Translations under genes and position numbers: made by a program
In this document: one piece after another, positions 52,299-61,712 of the stretch
How the letters are laid out: each line of letters begins with the position of its first letter
Numbering within the stretch: the stretch's first letter is position 1
Assembly (NCBI GenBank): GCA_016190375.1
Contig: JACPQR010000176.1
Coordinates: forward strand, 1-64,000
Length of the DNA: 64,000 nucleotides
Direction: 5' to 3'
From: Deltaproteobacteria bacterium
Lineage (GTDB): Bacteria; Myxococcota_A; Polyangia; JACPQR01
The notes under the pieces: model-generated
Told to the model about the DNA's origin: nothing
Seen by the model: the letters and a program-made list of their open reading frames with translations, nothing else
Databases searched by the model: none

Positions 52299-52913
52299 TC
52301 AGCCTTCGGCGTCGGGCTCGGGCGGGCCGAACGCGTCCACCTCGGCCCACAGTTCGTCCAGATCCAGCGCCAGCCCCGGGCAGCCGGGGACCGACTCGAT
52401 GCGGCCGGTGCTCCCTGCCAGGGCGTGAACGTAGCGGCCGTCGGCGCCGAGCTCCAGCACCTCGAGGGTGCGAAGCTGGGGATCGACGATCCAGTAGTAG
52501 CGGACACCGAATGCCGCGTACTCGGCCAGCTTCTCGACGCGGTCGCGGCGCTGGTCGCGAGGGCGGGGGGAAACCACCTCGGCCAGGAGGTCCGGCGGCA
52601 CACGCACAAGACCGTGGCGAGGCGGGAGCTTCTCGCGGCTGAAATACACCCAGGTGTCGGGCTTGCGTCCGCGGCGCGCCGAGACCGCGAACTTCGTGTC
52701 GGAGACCCCGACCAGGCCGCCCCGCGGGCGCACCCACGCCCTGAGCGATGCGACGAGCCAGGCAGCAATCACATCGTGGACCGGGTCCGACACCTCGTCC
52801 TCCACCAGGAAGCCGTCGACGATCTCCCCCGGCTCATCCTCGGGCAGCGCGGCCCACTCCTCGAGGGACATGGCCCGCCCGCGCTCCGGTTCGGGGAGGG
52901 GCAGCGGTTCCAT
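52299..52913 (-). CDS. Uma2-family (DUF820) putative endonuclease
   Basis: 204 residues. Uma2 pattern: MSLEEWAALPEDEPGEIVDG, HDVIAAWLVASLRAWVRPRG, GRKPDTWVYFSREKL, PPDLLAEVVSPRPRDQRRDR and KLAEYAAFGVRYYWIVDPQLRT-like strands with the conserved PD, E-V-SP and E-Y residues of a PD-(D/E)XK fold. Common in multicopy families of cyanobacteria and large-genome bacteria. Biological role not settled. The IS1380 copy begins 59 bp beyond its start codon. Confidence 0.88.
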   Translation of the reverse strand: MEPLPLPEPERGRAMSLEEWAALPEDEPGEIVDGFLVEDEVSDPVHDVIAAWLVASLRAWVRPRGGLVGVSDTKFAVSARRGRKPDTWVYFSREKLPPRHGLVRVPPDLLAEVVSPRPRDQRRDRVEKLAEYAAFGVRYYWIVDPQLRTLEVLELGADGRYVHALAGSTGRIESVPGCPGLALDLDELWAEVDAFGPPEPDAEG

Positions 52914-52967
52914 ACCGCAGAGCGTAGCACGCGCCGGCTTCCGCCGGGCCGCGCCACAGTCATGGAA

Positions 52968-54335
52968 ACCGCCCATAACTCCGCTCTAAGCCTGCCGGCC
53001 CGTCAGAACCCTCCACAGTAGCGTGGACTTGGCCGCAGCAGGGATTCGCCAAGGGGCTCGAGAAGCTCTTGGGCGCGCCCTTTCCGTCACCAGACGCGCT
53101 GCTCGACTTTGTCGGACAGTTTCACGACCCGACGTGCTGGGAGGATCGGCCGCCCGAGAAGAAGGCATGGGTGCCGCCGGAGTCTGAGGGCCTGCAGGCG
53201 TTGGACGCAGTCAACCGCGAGCTGGTGGCGCGAGGCGCGGATCGTAGCGTGACACTGGCGACCATCGACCACGACGGAACAATCATCGAGGCGCACAAGC
53301 GCGATGCGACGGTCGCATACGAGGGAACGCGGGGGTTCCAGCCGCTGGTGGCGGTGTGGGCGGAGCAGCAACTCGTCGTGTCGGACGAGTTCCGCGACGG
53401 CAACGTCGCAGGAGGCGAGGACCCGCTGACCTCGGTAAAGCGGGCGTTCGCGAACCTGCCTCCGTGGGTCGTCGAGCGCCGGTTTCGCGCTGACTCGGCG
53501 GCGTACTACACGCCGCTGCTCAAGTACCTCGTCAGCGAGAAGATCGGCTTCGCCATCAGCGCGGACATGTCGAAGGAGCTCCGAGCATGCTGCGTCGCCG
53601 TGCCGGCGGAGACGTGGACCTCGCTGGACACGCGGGAACGAGAGCAGGTGGACATGGCCGAGGTCGAATTCACGCCGGGCGACTGGCCGCGCGATGCGCA
53701 GCCGCTACGCTACATCGCGCTGCGGTTCACGCCGCTCCAGTGCGAGCTGTTCGAGAACAGGAGCGTCAGCTACCACGCCGTCGTGACCAACCGCGACGGT
53801 CTCGACGCGGCGGAGGTCGTGCGCTGGCATCGACAGAAGGCCGGCACGATCGAGCACGTTCACCGGGTGCTCAAGGACGAGCTGGGCGCGGGCGTGTTGC
53901 CGAGCGGGCGGTTCGGCGCGAACGCTGCCTGGTTTCGCATCAACGCGCTGACCTTTAACGTGCTCACCGTGCTGAAGAGGCGCGCGCTGCCGGACCGATT
54001 CCGCGACGCACGGCCGAAGCGGTTGCGCTACGAGCTGTTCACGCTTCCCGGCGAGATCGTCGTGCACCAGAGCCGGCTTTCGGTGCGCGTCCCCGTGGGC
54101 GACGAACGGCTGCGAGAAATCGTCGCGGCGCGCCAGCGCTTGCTCGGCCTGCACGACGCGCGCGGCGAGGAGTAGCGGACGCCGCGACCGTGGCCCGGCG
54201 CGGCATGCGGCCGCGGCCTCGGAGCGCCCCACACGCCGGAGTGCCGGGGCTGGCGGCGGGGGGCGGCGGGGCGTCCGCGTCGGTTTCGGCCCAGCGCGCC
54301 AAGGAGCGCGTCCTTAGAGCGGAGTTATGGACCGC
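52968..54335 (+). mobile_element. IS1380-family element, internally deleted
   Basis: Perfect 18-bp terminal inverted repeats at 52973-52990 (CCATAACTCCGCTCTAAG) and 54313-54330, flanked by a 5-bp target duplication ACCGC (52968-52972 and 54331-54335). The 1358-bp body is shorter than usual for the family (about 1.65 kb) because the transposase N-terminus is missing. Boundaries include the duplications. Confidence 0.9.
53069..54175 (+). pseudogene. IS1380-family transposase, 5'-truncated
   Basis: 368 residues of a DDE transposase. Visible: LATIDHDGTIIEAHK (first Asp), FRADSAAYYTPLLKYL (second Asp), VVTNRDGLDAAEVVRWHRQK with AGTIEHVHRVLKDEL (the Glu region), AAWFRINALTFNVLTVLKRR. The frame continues upstream as GFAKGLEKLLGAPFPSPDAL without a start, and about 90-100 residues normally ahead of this are absent. 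The TTG at 53069 is only a formal start. Probably inactive, unless helped by another copy. Confidence 0.88.
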
Positions 54336-54363
54336 CTCGGGGCCTTGTCCGAGATCGCATTTC

Positions 54364-54762
54364 ATGTTCCCCTCGCGCTCCATGCGGCGCTCTCTGCTTC
54401 TGCTCACGTTCATCCTCTCCGTCGGGAGCTGCGGCGATGACGGCGACTCCCCCGGTGGCGACGGCGATGCCGACTCCGACGCGGATTCGGACACGGACTC
54501 GGACGCGGACACGGACTCGGACTCGGACTCGGACGCGGACTCGGACTCGGACTCGGACTCGGCTTCGGATTCGGACTCGGACGCTGACGGCGACGCGGAC
54601 GGCCTCCCCGAAGGGTCCGTCTGCATGCCCGGGGCCGAGGAGTGCGCCGGCGGTCTGAGCTGCTGCTATCCGTGCGGCATCGAAGGATGCGACTTCGTCT
54701 GTGAGCCGAGCTGTTCCGATGAAGAGCCCGGATGTTTCGATGGCTGCTTCATCCGCGCCTGA
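54364..54762 (+). CDS. Asp/Ser-repeat small lipoprotein
   Basis: 132 residues (ATG at 54364 or 54382). Lipobox SVGSC; linker CGDDGDSPGGDGDADSDADS and on to about residue 82; then a 50-residue Cys-rich domain (VCMPGAEECAGGLSCCYPCG, CDFVCEPSCSDEEPGCFDGC) with 12 Cys. Same architecture as genes at 32452 and 37029. The IS1380 copy ends 33 bp before the start codon, so the native promoter was probably displaced. Confidence 0.85.
   Translation: MFPSRSMRRSLLLLTFILSVGSCGDDGDSPGGDGDADSDADSDTDSDADTDSDSDSDADSDSDSDSASDSDSDADGDADGLPEGSVCMPGAEECAGGLSCCYPCGIEGCDFVCEPSCSDEEPGCFDGCFIRA
54460..54603 (+). repeat. Hexanucleotide GACTCG/GACGCG array
   Basis: Runs of GACTCGGACTCG and GACGCGGACTCG type units encode the Asp-Ser linker of the small lipoprotein. 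Third array of this kind in the window; the fourth and fifth are at 37650-37770 and 41331-41412. Confidence 0.85.
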
Positions 54763-54782
54763 GCCGTGAGGGGAGGGGGTCG

Positions 54783-56798
54783 ATGACGACACGAATCCTG
54801 ATGGTCGCGGTCGCGGGACAGTCCGACGAGCTACGGCTGGAGCTCGAGCACGCCGGGCACGAGGTCGAGACCAAGCCGGACGGCGAGGGAGCCCTGGAGA
54901 GGCTGGCGCACGATCGGTTCGACCTCGTGGTCGCTGACGTCTCGATGCCGGGAATCACGGGCTACGACTTCTGCCGGCGGCTCCGCGCCGAGACCACGCT
55001 CCGGGACCTGCCCGTCATCCTCCTGACGACGCTCACCGACCCGACGGCGGTCATCCACGGCCTCGCGTGCGGCGCCGACGGCTTCGTGGCGAAGCCACTC
55101 GATCCGCGACACCTCGCGGACCGGGTCAGGGCGGTCCTCGCGAGCGAACGATCGCCCGGCGCGCACGGCGAGCCGCTGTTTCGCGGGAAGAAGCTCGCAA
55201 TCGACGCCGAGAAGGACAGGATCCTGGGCTTCCTCGTCTCGGCGGCCGAGGAGGCCAGCCGTCTCGACCGGGAGCTCCACGCCACCAGAGCGCGGGCCGA
55301 GCGCGACACCCGGAAGCTGAAGGTGACCGCCCAGATCTCGGAGGTGAAGTACCGGAGCCTCGTGGAGAAGGCGAACGACGTCATCGTCGTCCTGGACCCG
55401 CAAGGACGGATCCTCGACATGAACCGCCGGGCCGAGGAGCTGTTCGGCCGGCCCCGTACCGAGAGGATGGGCGGCCACTACCTCGACTTCGTCCCGCCGG
55501 AGGACCGGGAGCGCTCGCGCGAGCTGTTCGCGAGCGTCAACGACCAGAGCGGGGCGCTGGCCGAAGGGATCAGGGTCGTACGCGCGGACGGGAGCATCGC
55601 CTTCATCGACTTCTCGGCCGCGGCGATCACGACCGACGACGGGCCGCTCCTCCTCGCCATCGGCCGCGACGTGACCGAGTCGAAGAAGATGCAGGCGCAG
55701 CTCCTGGCCGCCGATCGCATGGCCTCCATCGGGACGCTGGCCGCAGGCGTCGCCCACGAGATCAACAACCCGCTAGCGAGCGTGATGGCGAACCTGAACC
55801 TCGCGATCAAGGAGGTGCAGGGCGGCGAGCTGAAGGACGAGCTGCGGGACGCTCTGGAAGCAGCGGAGCGCATTCGCCTGATCGTCCGGGGCCTGCGCAT
55901 CTTCTCCCGCGCCGACGAGGACGACAGGGGGCCCGTGAACGTGCAGCGAATCATGGAGTCCTCGCTGCGAATGGCCTGGACCGAGATCCGGCATCGGGCG
56001 CGGCTCATCAAGGACTACGGGCGCACTCCGCCCGTGGCCGGAAGCGAGGCGAGGCTCGGTCAGGTCTTCCTCAACCTCGTCGTGAACGCCGCGCAGGCGA
56101 TCCCGGAGGGGAACACCGAGGCCAACGAGATCAGGGTCGTCACCTCGCTCGATCCATCGGGACGCGTCGTCATTCAGATCAGCGACACGGGCAGTGGAAT
56201 GCCGCCGGAGGTGCTGCACCGGCTGTTCACGCCGTTCTTCACGACCAAGCCCCCGGGAGTCGGCACGGGCCTCGGGCTGTCGATCTGCCACAGGATCGTC
56301 ACTGCGATGGGAGGTCAGATCCACGTCGACAGCATCGTGGGAAAGGGAACGAACTTCCGGGTGATCCTGCCGCCCGCGATCCTGCAGGGCGAGAAGGAGG
56401 ACGAGGAGCGGGAGACTCCCCGCCCTGCGCCCCGGCGCGGCAAGATCCTCGTCGTCGACGACGATCCGGCGGTCTGCGTCATCGTCAGGCGAATCCTGGG
56501 AGCCGAGCACGATCTCGTGACGGCTGCGAGCGCAGAGGAGGCACTGAGCCGCCTCGAGGCGGCCGAGCCGTTCGACGTGATCCTCTGCGACTTGATGATG
56601 CCCCAGATGACCGGGATGGACCTGTACGCCGGGATCCTGCGCCGGGAGCCGGCTCAGGCAGGGCGGATGATCTTCATGACAGCCGGTGCCTTCACCCCGC
56701 GAGCCAGGGCTTTCCTCGACGAGGTCCCGAACCACCGCGTCGAGAAGCCCTTCGACCCGAGGGGCCTGCGCGCGCTGATCAACGATCAGATCCGCTGA
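54783..56798 (+). CDS. Hybrid histidine kinase, REC-PAS-HisKA-HATPase-REC
   Basis: 671 residues from the ATG with GAGGGG upstream. N-terminal receiver with phosphoacceptor D52 (DLVVADVSMPGITG), coiled linker, PAS domain (NDVIVVLDPQGRILDMNRRA), HisKA with AAGVAHEINNPLASV, HATPase (VFLNLVVNAAQAI, DTGSGMPPEVL, GTGLGLSICHRIV) and a C-terminal receiver (VDDDPAVCVIVRRIL, VILCDLMMPQMTGMD). Cytosolic; no transmembrane helix. Ends in a 20-bp tail-to-tail overlap with the next kinase. Confidence 0.95.
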   Translation: MTTRILMVAVAGQSDELRLELEHAGHEVETKPDGEGALERLAHDRFDLVVADVSMPGITGYDFCRRLRAETTLRDLPVILLTTLTDPTAVIHGLACGADGFVAKPLDPRHLADRVRAVLASERSPGAHGEPLFRGKKLAIDAEKDRILGFLVSAAEEASRLDRELHATRARAERDTRKLKVTAQISEVKYRSLVEKANDVIVVLDPQGRILDMNRRAEELFGRPRTERMGGHYLDFVPPEDRERSRELFASVNDQSGALAEGIRVVRADGSIAFIDFSAAAITTDDGPLLLAIGRDVTESKKMQAQLLAADRMASIGTLAAGVAHEINNPLASVMANLNLAIKEVQGGELKDELRDALEAAERIRLIVRGLRIFSRADEDDRGPVNVQRIMESSLRMAWTEIRHRARLIKDYGRTPPVAGSEARLGQVFLNLVVNAAQAIPEGNTEANEIRVVTSLDPSGRVVIQISDTGSGMPPEVLHRLFTPFFTTKPPGVGTGLGLSICHRIVTAMGGQIHVDSIVGKGTNFRVILPPAILQGEKEDEERETPRPAPRRGKILVVDDDPAVCVIVRRILGAEHDLVTAASAEEALSRLEAAEPFDVILCDLMMPQMTGMDLYAGILRREPAQAGRMIFMTAGAFTPRARAFLDEVPNHRVEKPFDPRGLRALINDQIR

Positions 56799-58014
56799 AC
56801 GGGAGCGTCAGGCGGAAGGCGCTGCCTTTTCCCGGCTCGCTCTCGATCCGGACGTGTCCTCCGTGCGCCTCGACGATCCCCTTCACGATGTACAGCCCGA
56901 GACCCGTGCCCTGCTGCCCCGCCTGCCTTGCCTTCCAGAAGCGGTCGAACAGATGGGGCAGATCGGCGGCAGCGATGCCGGGCCCCGTGTCCGTCACGCT
57001 CAGTAGAGCTCCATCGGCCGAGGGCCGGGCCTCCAGCGTGATCACGCCGCCCGAAGGGGTGAACTTCAGCGCGTTGCCGAGGAGGTTCGCGAGCGCCTGC
57101 AGGACCCGCTCCCGGTCGCAGAGCACCTCCGGGATCTCCGGCGGGAGGTTCGCCCTGAGATCGAGGCCCTTGTCGCTGCAGAGTGGACGGAAGGTCTCGA
57201 TCGCCTCCTCGACGATCGGGCCGAGCCGCTCGGGCCGCCGCTCGACGACGAGATGGCCTGCCTCGATGCGCGCCGCGTCGAGGAGGTCGCGGATGAGACG
57301 CTCCATGCGGCCGGCGGCCCGCTCGATCGCCTCGAGCGGGCGGCGCATGCCCTCCAGCTCCTCCGACGACGCCGTTCGCAGGATCAGCCCGACGCGACCG
57401 GAGATGACGCCCAGCGGGTTGCGCAGGTCGTGGGCGACGATGGCGAGCAGATCCTCCCGGGCGCGCAGGTCCTCGTGAGCCGTCTGGACGAGCCGCGCGT
57501 TCTCCACGCAGATCGCCGCGTGCGACGCCAGTAGCTCGATGGCTACCCGGTCGTCGTCGGTGAAGGGCTCGCGACCCGGCTTGCGGGCGAGGTAGAGGTT
57601 GCCGAAGCTGCGCTCGGGACGACGAATGGGTACGCCCAGGAAGGGGCCGATGTCGGGGTGCGCTTCGGGCAGGCCCCGGAACTCGCGGTGCTTCCGCAGA
57701 TCCTCGGCGAGTATCGCCTGCCCCCGAACCGCGACCGCGCCGAGAACGCCCACGGGGCGCGGGAAATGGCCGACGGCCTCGACCGTGGAATGCGGCATGC
57801 CGTGAAACACCCAGGGCTCGAACGGTCGTGCAGGGTCAGTACCGATTCCGAGGGCCCCGTAATCCGCTCCGGTCACAATGCAGGCTTGCTCGATGATGGT
57901 CCGGAGGATCGCGTCCAGGTTGGACGGATCCCCGATCACGGCATCCGAGATCTTGGCTGCCGCTCTCCCAACGTGACCAAGCAGGCCCCTCGAAGATTCC
58001 ACCGACCACTTCAT
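56779..58014 (-). CDS. GAF-domain sensor histidine kinase
   Basis: 411 residues. GAF domain (about 25-180: ILRTIIEQACIVTGADYGAL, GPFLGVPIRRPERSFGNLYL), HisKA with H195 (AIVAHDLRNPLG), HATPase with N-box LANLLGNALKFTP, G-boxes DTGPGIAAADL and GTGLGLYIVKGIV. No membrane segment. Possibly works with the adjacent hybrid kinase but transcription is convergent. Confidence 0.95.
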   Translation of the reverse strand: MKWSVESSRGLLGHVGRAAAKISDAVIGDPSNLDAILRTIIEQACIVTGADYGALGIGTDPARPFEPWVFHGMPHSTVEAVGHFPRPVGVLGAVAVRGQAILAEDLRKHREFRGLPEAHPDIGPFLGVPIRRPERSFGNLYLARKPGREPFTDDDRVAIELLASHAAICVENARLVQTAHEDLRAREDLLAIVAHDLRNPLGVISGRVGLILRTASSEELEGMRRPLEAIERAAGRMERLIRDLLDAARIEAGHLVVERRPERLGPIVEEAIETFRPLCSDKGLDLRANLPPEIPEVLCDRERVLQALANLLGNALKFTPSGGVITLEARPSADGALLSVTDTGPGIAAADLPHLFDRFWKARQAGQQGTGLGLYIVKGIVEAHGGHVRIESEPGKGSAFRLTLPFSGSDR

Positions 58015-58064
58015 AGTGCGTGGTCCAGGTGGTGGCCAGTGCCCGCCGTCGAAAAATGCCGCGT

Positions 58065-58988
58065 CTAGCTCGTCTTAGAGCCCGGCGGCGCTGCGCCCTC
58101 GCGCGGGAGCGGCGGCTCGTCCTCCTCGACGTCGAGATGGATGAGCACCTGCGCGGCCGGCAGGACGCCGTGGATGGCCGCCTCGACGTCGTCGCCGATC
58201 TCGTGAGCCCTCCTGAGCGGGAGCGCTCCATCCATCTCGAGGTGCAGCTCGACGAAGACGCGCTGTCCCGCCGATCGGGTGCGCAGGCCGTGGAACGCCC
58301 GGATCCGGCCCACGAACGGGCGCACGACTTCCAGGATTCGCTCGCGATTGGCCGCGGGGATCTCGTGGTCCATGAGCACCCTGGTCGAGCCGCGAAGCAG
58401 GCGAAACGCCGCGGCTCCGACGTACAGCGCGATGCCGACCGTCAGGGCGCCGTCGAGGAAGCCGAGCCGGGTCGCGGCGGCGAAGGCCACGCCCACGAGG
58501 ATCGCCAGGTTCGACAGGACGTCCGTCGCGTAGTGCGTGGCATCCGCCTCGAGCGCCGACGAGCTCGTCTCGCGGGCCACGCGGCGCATGTACGTGACCA
58601 GGATTCCGCTCACCGCCGCCGCGACGAGCATCATCCCGAGCGCCAGCGTCGGCTTCCGGAAAGCCTGCGGGGCCGCGATCCGCCTGGCGCCTTCGATGAG
58701 AAGGTAAACCGCCGAGCCGCCGATGAGCAGCGCCTGTGCGCTCGTCGCGAGGGCCTCCGCCTTGGCGTGACCGAAGCGGTGCTCCTGGTCGGGCGGGGCG
58801 TGCGAGACGCGGATGGCGAGGAGGTTCATCCCCGAGGCGAGGACGTCGAGCAGCGAGTCCATCGCCGAGGCGAGGACCGCGATGGAGTTCACGAACAGCC
58901 CCACCGCGACCTTGGCCAGCGCGAGCCCGAGCGCGACGGACACCGCCGCGCGGGCCGCGCGCTTCTGTCGCTCCTCGGCCGTCGCCAC
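58065..58988 (-). CDS. Cation diffusion facilitator (zinc/iron efflux)
   Basis: 307 residues. CDF family with six transmembrane helices: VAVSVALGLALAKVAVGLFV, FVNSIAVLASAMDSLLDVLA (metal-site D residues), DQEHRFGHAKAEALATSAQA (HxxxH-like site on helix 4 region), and a cytoplasmic C-terminal domain (GQRVFVELHLEMDGALPLRR, IHLDVEEDEPPLPREG). Exports divalent metals by proton antiport. Divergent to the lipoprotein at 59072. Confidence 0.93.
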   Translation of the reverse strand: MATAEERQKRAARAAVSVALGLALAKVAVGLFVNSIAVLASAMDSLLDVLASGMNLLAIRVSHAPPDQEHRFGHAKAEALATSAQALLIGGSAVYLLIEGARRIAAPQAFRKPTLALGMMLVAAAVSGILVTYMRRVARETSSSALEADATHYATDVLSNLAILVGVAFAAATRLGFLDGALTVGIALYVGAAAFRLLRGSTRVLMDHEIPAANRERILEVVRPFVGRIRAFHGLRTRSAGQRVFVELHLEMDGALPLRRAHEIGDDVEAAIHGVLPAAQVLIHLDVEEDEPPLPREGAAPPGSKTS

Positions 58989-59071
58989 CTCTGGAGCGTA
59001 ACCCAGCCGGACCGGCCGGAGCAGAGCCTCGACGCTTGCAAGCGCCGCGTTCGATTCGCTATGAGGGGGCC

Positions 59072-59713
59072 GTGAGGCGCTGGCTGCCGATCTCCCTCCT
59101 GGTGGCGGCGTGCGGGACCACGCCGAGCGCCGACGGGTCTCGGCGGCCGAGCCCTCGGCCGCCCGAGCGCTCCGGCGCCGCCAGGACGAGCCGGAGCGAC
59201 GCCCTGCCGGCGACCGTCCCCGATGTCGCCGGCGAGGAAGTCGCGGCGGCGGCGAGGACGCTCGGATGCGATGCAGCGGCTGGCGCCGCCGCGCCGGTCT
59301 GTCGAGATCTCGCCGCCTTTCGGGGCGGCAACACGCCCGACCTGCAGCCCGGATCCACCGAGGGTGTGGCGCTCCCCCTCGGGCCGGGGCTCCCTGCCGC
59401 GCTCGCGCTCCTGGCGGTCCGCTCGAGGGACGGTGGGCTCGAGGTCGCGTGGGCGATCGTGCGCCCGAACGATCCCGCGGACTCGGCGAGAATGGCCGCG
59501 ATCGCTGCGGACCTCATCGCGGGGCACCCGTCCGCGGCGTCCATCGGACTCGAGCCGACGCTCGTCTGGTCCCGACCGCGACGCTGTGCCGGTCCTTCGT
59601 TGCGGCTCGACGGCGACCTTCCGATCTTCCTCAGAAGCACGCCGGACGCGACGATGGCTTTCGTCCAGGACGGCCCTGCACCACTCCTGGCGGTACACAG
59701 GTCCCGGCGTTGA
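59072..59713 (+). CDS. Putative lipoprotein
   Basis: 213 residues from GTG, SD GAGGGGG. Signal with lipobox LLVAAC (Cys about 13), a disordered Ser/Arg/Pro stretch, then a domain of unknown function (LGCDAAAGAAAPVCRDLAAF, PLGPGLPAALALLAVRSRDG, LRLDGDLPIFLRSTPDATMA). Its TGA overlaps the TTG start of the methyltransferase gene, suggesting coupling. No family recognised. Confidence 0.75.
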   Translation: MRRWLPISLLVAACGTTPSADGSRRPSPRPPERSGAARTSRSDALPATVPDVAGEEVAAAARTLGCDAAAGAAAPVCRDLAAFRGGNTPDLQPGSTEGVALPLGPGLPAALALLAVRSRDGGLEVAWAIVRPNDPADSARMAAIAADLIAGHPSAASIGLEPTLVWSRPRRCAGPSLRLDGDLPIFLRSTPDATMAFVQDGPAPLLAVHRSRR

Positions 59714-60399
59714 GCTGGGGGCCGAGGGAGAGGCGCGTCGAGACCCTGGCGAAGCTCGACGAGAAGGGCGCGACGGTCACCGTCCGCAGGCGCGGCGAGG
59801 CGCACGAGGTCCTCTTCGACGGTCGCGTGATCCTGGCCTCGGACGCTCACGACACGGAGGAAGCGTTCGGCGCGATGGCAGGCGACCTCGCGGCAGCGCC
59901 GAGCCTCGCTGCCGGGCCTCGCGTGCTGATCGGCGGCCTGGGCTTCGGCTACACGCTGCGCGGCGCGCTCTCCTCGTTGCCTCGAGGGGCGCGCGTCGTC
60001 GTCGCCGAGAAGGTGCAAGGCATCATCGCGCTGTGCAGGGGCGAGCTCCGACACATGGCGGGCGATCCGCTCTCGGACCCGCGGGTCGAGGTCGTGCAGT
60101 CGAGCGTGGAGCAGGTCGCGCAGGGGCGCGGGCCGTTCGGCGCGATCCTCCTCGACGTGGACAACGGCCCCGACTGGGCGACGTTCCGGCAGAACGGCTG
60201 GCTGTACACCGACGCGGGGGTCCGCCTCTTCGCCGGGGCGCTGGAGCCCGGGGGGAGCCTGGCGGTGTGGTCGGGCTACCCGGCTCGCCGCTTCCTCACC
60301 GTCCTCCGGCGCTCCGGGCTGCACGCGCGCGAGGTGCCGCTCTGTGTACGAGGCCGCGTGCGCGCGCGAGCGTTCGTCGGCCGGAAGGGACGGGGTTGA
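59710..60399 (+). CDS. Spermidine-synthase-like methyltransferase
   Basis: 229 residues from the TTG that overlaps the preceding stop. Rossmann SAM/dcSAM fold: HEVLFDGRVILASDAHDTEE, VLIGGLGFGYTLRGALSSLP (motif I), VVVAEKVQGIIAL, FGAILLDVDNGPDWATFRQN. Resembles SpeE-like proteins that lack the N-terminal strand domain. Substrate unknown; aminopropyl transfer is not certain since the usual DxxD pattern is not complete. Confidence 0.82.
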   Translation: MSWGPRERRVETLAKLDEKGATVTVRRRGEAHEVLFDGRVILASDAHDTEEAFGAMAGDLAAAPSLAAGPRVLIGGLGFGYTLRGALSSLPRGARVVVAEKVQGIIALCRGELRHMAGDPLSDPRVEVVQSSVEQVAQGRGPFGAILLDVDNGPDWATFRQNGWLYTDAGVRLFAGALEPGGSLAVWSGYPARRFLTVLRRSGLHAREVPLCVRGRVRARAFVGRKGRG

Positions 60400-60432
60400 A
60401 CCGCGAGGGCCCTCCGTGGCAGCCTCGCGCGA

Positions 60433-61302
60433 GTGGCGAAGCCGTTCCTGAAGTGGGCCGGAGGCAAGACCCAGCTGTTGGCCGCGTTCGAGGAGCTCTT
60501 TCCCTCGCGCGTGGAGCGGTACCTCGAGCCCTTCGTGGGGTCGGGCGCGGTCTTCTTCCGCGTCCGGGACCTGCACGAGCCGCGGGCCGTCGTGCTCTCG
60601 GACAACAACGAGGAGCTGATCGACGCCTTCTGCGCGATCCGCGACGACGTCGATGGCGTGATCGAGAAGCTCTGCAAGCACAAGGCGGCGCACGACAAGG
60701 AGCACTTCTATCGGGTCAGGGTGCAGAAGCCCCGGGCGGCCACCGCGCGAGCGGCGCGCCTCATCTACCTCAACCGGACCTGCTTCAACGGGCTGTATCG
60801 CGTCAACAGCCGGGGGAGCTTCAACGTGCCCTTCGGGCGCTACGAGAAGCCCAAGATCCTCGACGAGGGGAACCTCCGCGCCGTAGCGGAGGCCCTGCGC
60901 GGCGCCGAGCTCCTCGTCTCGCACTTCCGCGAGACGCCCGGGATCGCGCGGCGGGGCGACTTCGTCTACTTCGACCCGCCGTATCACCCGCTGTCGACCA
61001 CGGCGAACTTCACCTCCTACACGCGCGGCTCGTTCGGCCCGGACGACCAGGAGGAGCTGGCGAGCGTCTACGCGAAGCTGGACTCGATGGGATGTCGGGT
61101 GATGCTGTCGAACAGCGACACCTCGTTCGTCCGGGACCTTTACCGCGGCTTCCACGTGAGGACGGTCCTCGCGAGTCGCCGGATCAACTCCAGGGCCGAT
61201 CGGCGCGGTCCCGTCCGCGAGGTCGTCGTCTTGAACTACGAGCCGCAGGCCGTGGCGACAGCGGTCCCGCGCGCCGGCGCGCGGCGGGCTCGCAGGGTCT
61301 AG
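60433..61302 (+). CDS. D12-class adenine-N6 DNA methyltransferase
   Basis: 289 residues from GTG. Dam/DpnM class: motif X FLKWAGGKTQLL at 5-16, motif I EPFVGSGAVFF at 32-42, FNVPFGRY, and motif IV DPPY at 181-184 (FVYFDPPYHPLS). Methylates adenine, possibly in GATC or a related site. The next gene, 4 bp downstream, encodes a small PD-(D/E)XK nuclease, so this is the modification half of a type II system. Confidence 0.93.
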   Translation: MAKPFLKWAGGKTQLLAAFEELFPSRVERYLEPFVGSGAVFFRVRDLHEPRAVVLSDNNEELIDAFCAIRDDVDGVIEKLCKHKAAHDKEHFYRVRVQKPRAATARAARLIYLNRTCFNGLYRVNSRGSFNVPFGRYEKPKILDEGNLRAVAEALRGAELLVSHFRETPGIARRGDFVYFDPPYHPLSTTANFTSYTRGSFGPDDQEELASVYAKLDSMGCRVMLSNSDTSFVRDLYRGFHVRTVLASRRINSRADRRGPVREVVVLNYEPQAVATAVPRAGARRARRV

Positions 61303-61306
61303 GGGG

Positions 61307-61696
61307 ATGGCAGGGCTCGCCCGAGCGGTCGAGAGTGGAACGAAGCTCCAGGAGGCGGTCGTGGAGCTGTCCAGGCGGCTCGGTCTCGACGTCCGCGAGC
61401 AGGTCCGGGTCGGGCGCAGGCTCTGGGGCAGCGAGAGGAAGATCGACGTGATCGTCAGTCACCGCGAGAGCCGGCGGAGCCTGGGGCTCGAGTGCAAGTA
61501 CCAGGGCACGACCGGAACGGCGGAGGAGAAGATCCCTGCCACGATCTCGGACATAGGCGCCTGGCCGATCCCTGGCCTCGTCGTCTTCGCGGGGGAGGGG
61601 TTCTCGCCCAACATGCGGAGCTACCTGCTGTCCACCGGCAAGGCCGTGGAGCTCGAGGACCTCGAAGCCTGGCTGACCCTGCACTTCGGGCTCTGA
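61307..61696 (+). CDS. PD-(D/E)XK restriction endonuclease, small
   Basis: 129 residues. Nuclease core with D47 (RKIDVIV), E62-C-K64 (LGLECKYQG) and a following Gly/Gln segment, the PD-(D/E)XK signature, over an otherwise small fold. 4 bp after the methyltransferase stop. Recognition would match that of its methylase. The protein is short for a type II enzyme, and alternatives include a homing-type or Mrr-like nuclease. Confidence 0.75.
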   Translation: MAGLARAVESGTKLQEAVVELSRRLGLDVREQVRVGRRLWGSERKIDVIVSHRESRRSLGLECKYQGTTGTAEEKIPATISDIGAWPIPGLVVFAGEGFSPNMRSYLLSTGKAVELEDLEAWLTLHFGL

Positions 61697-61712
61697 GGTA
61701 TCATCGATCACG

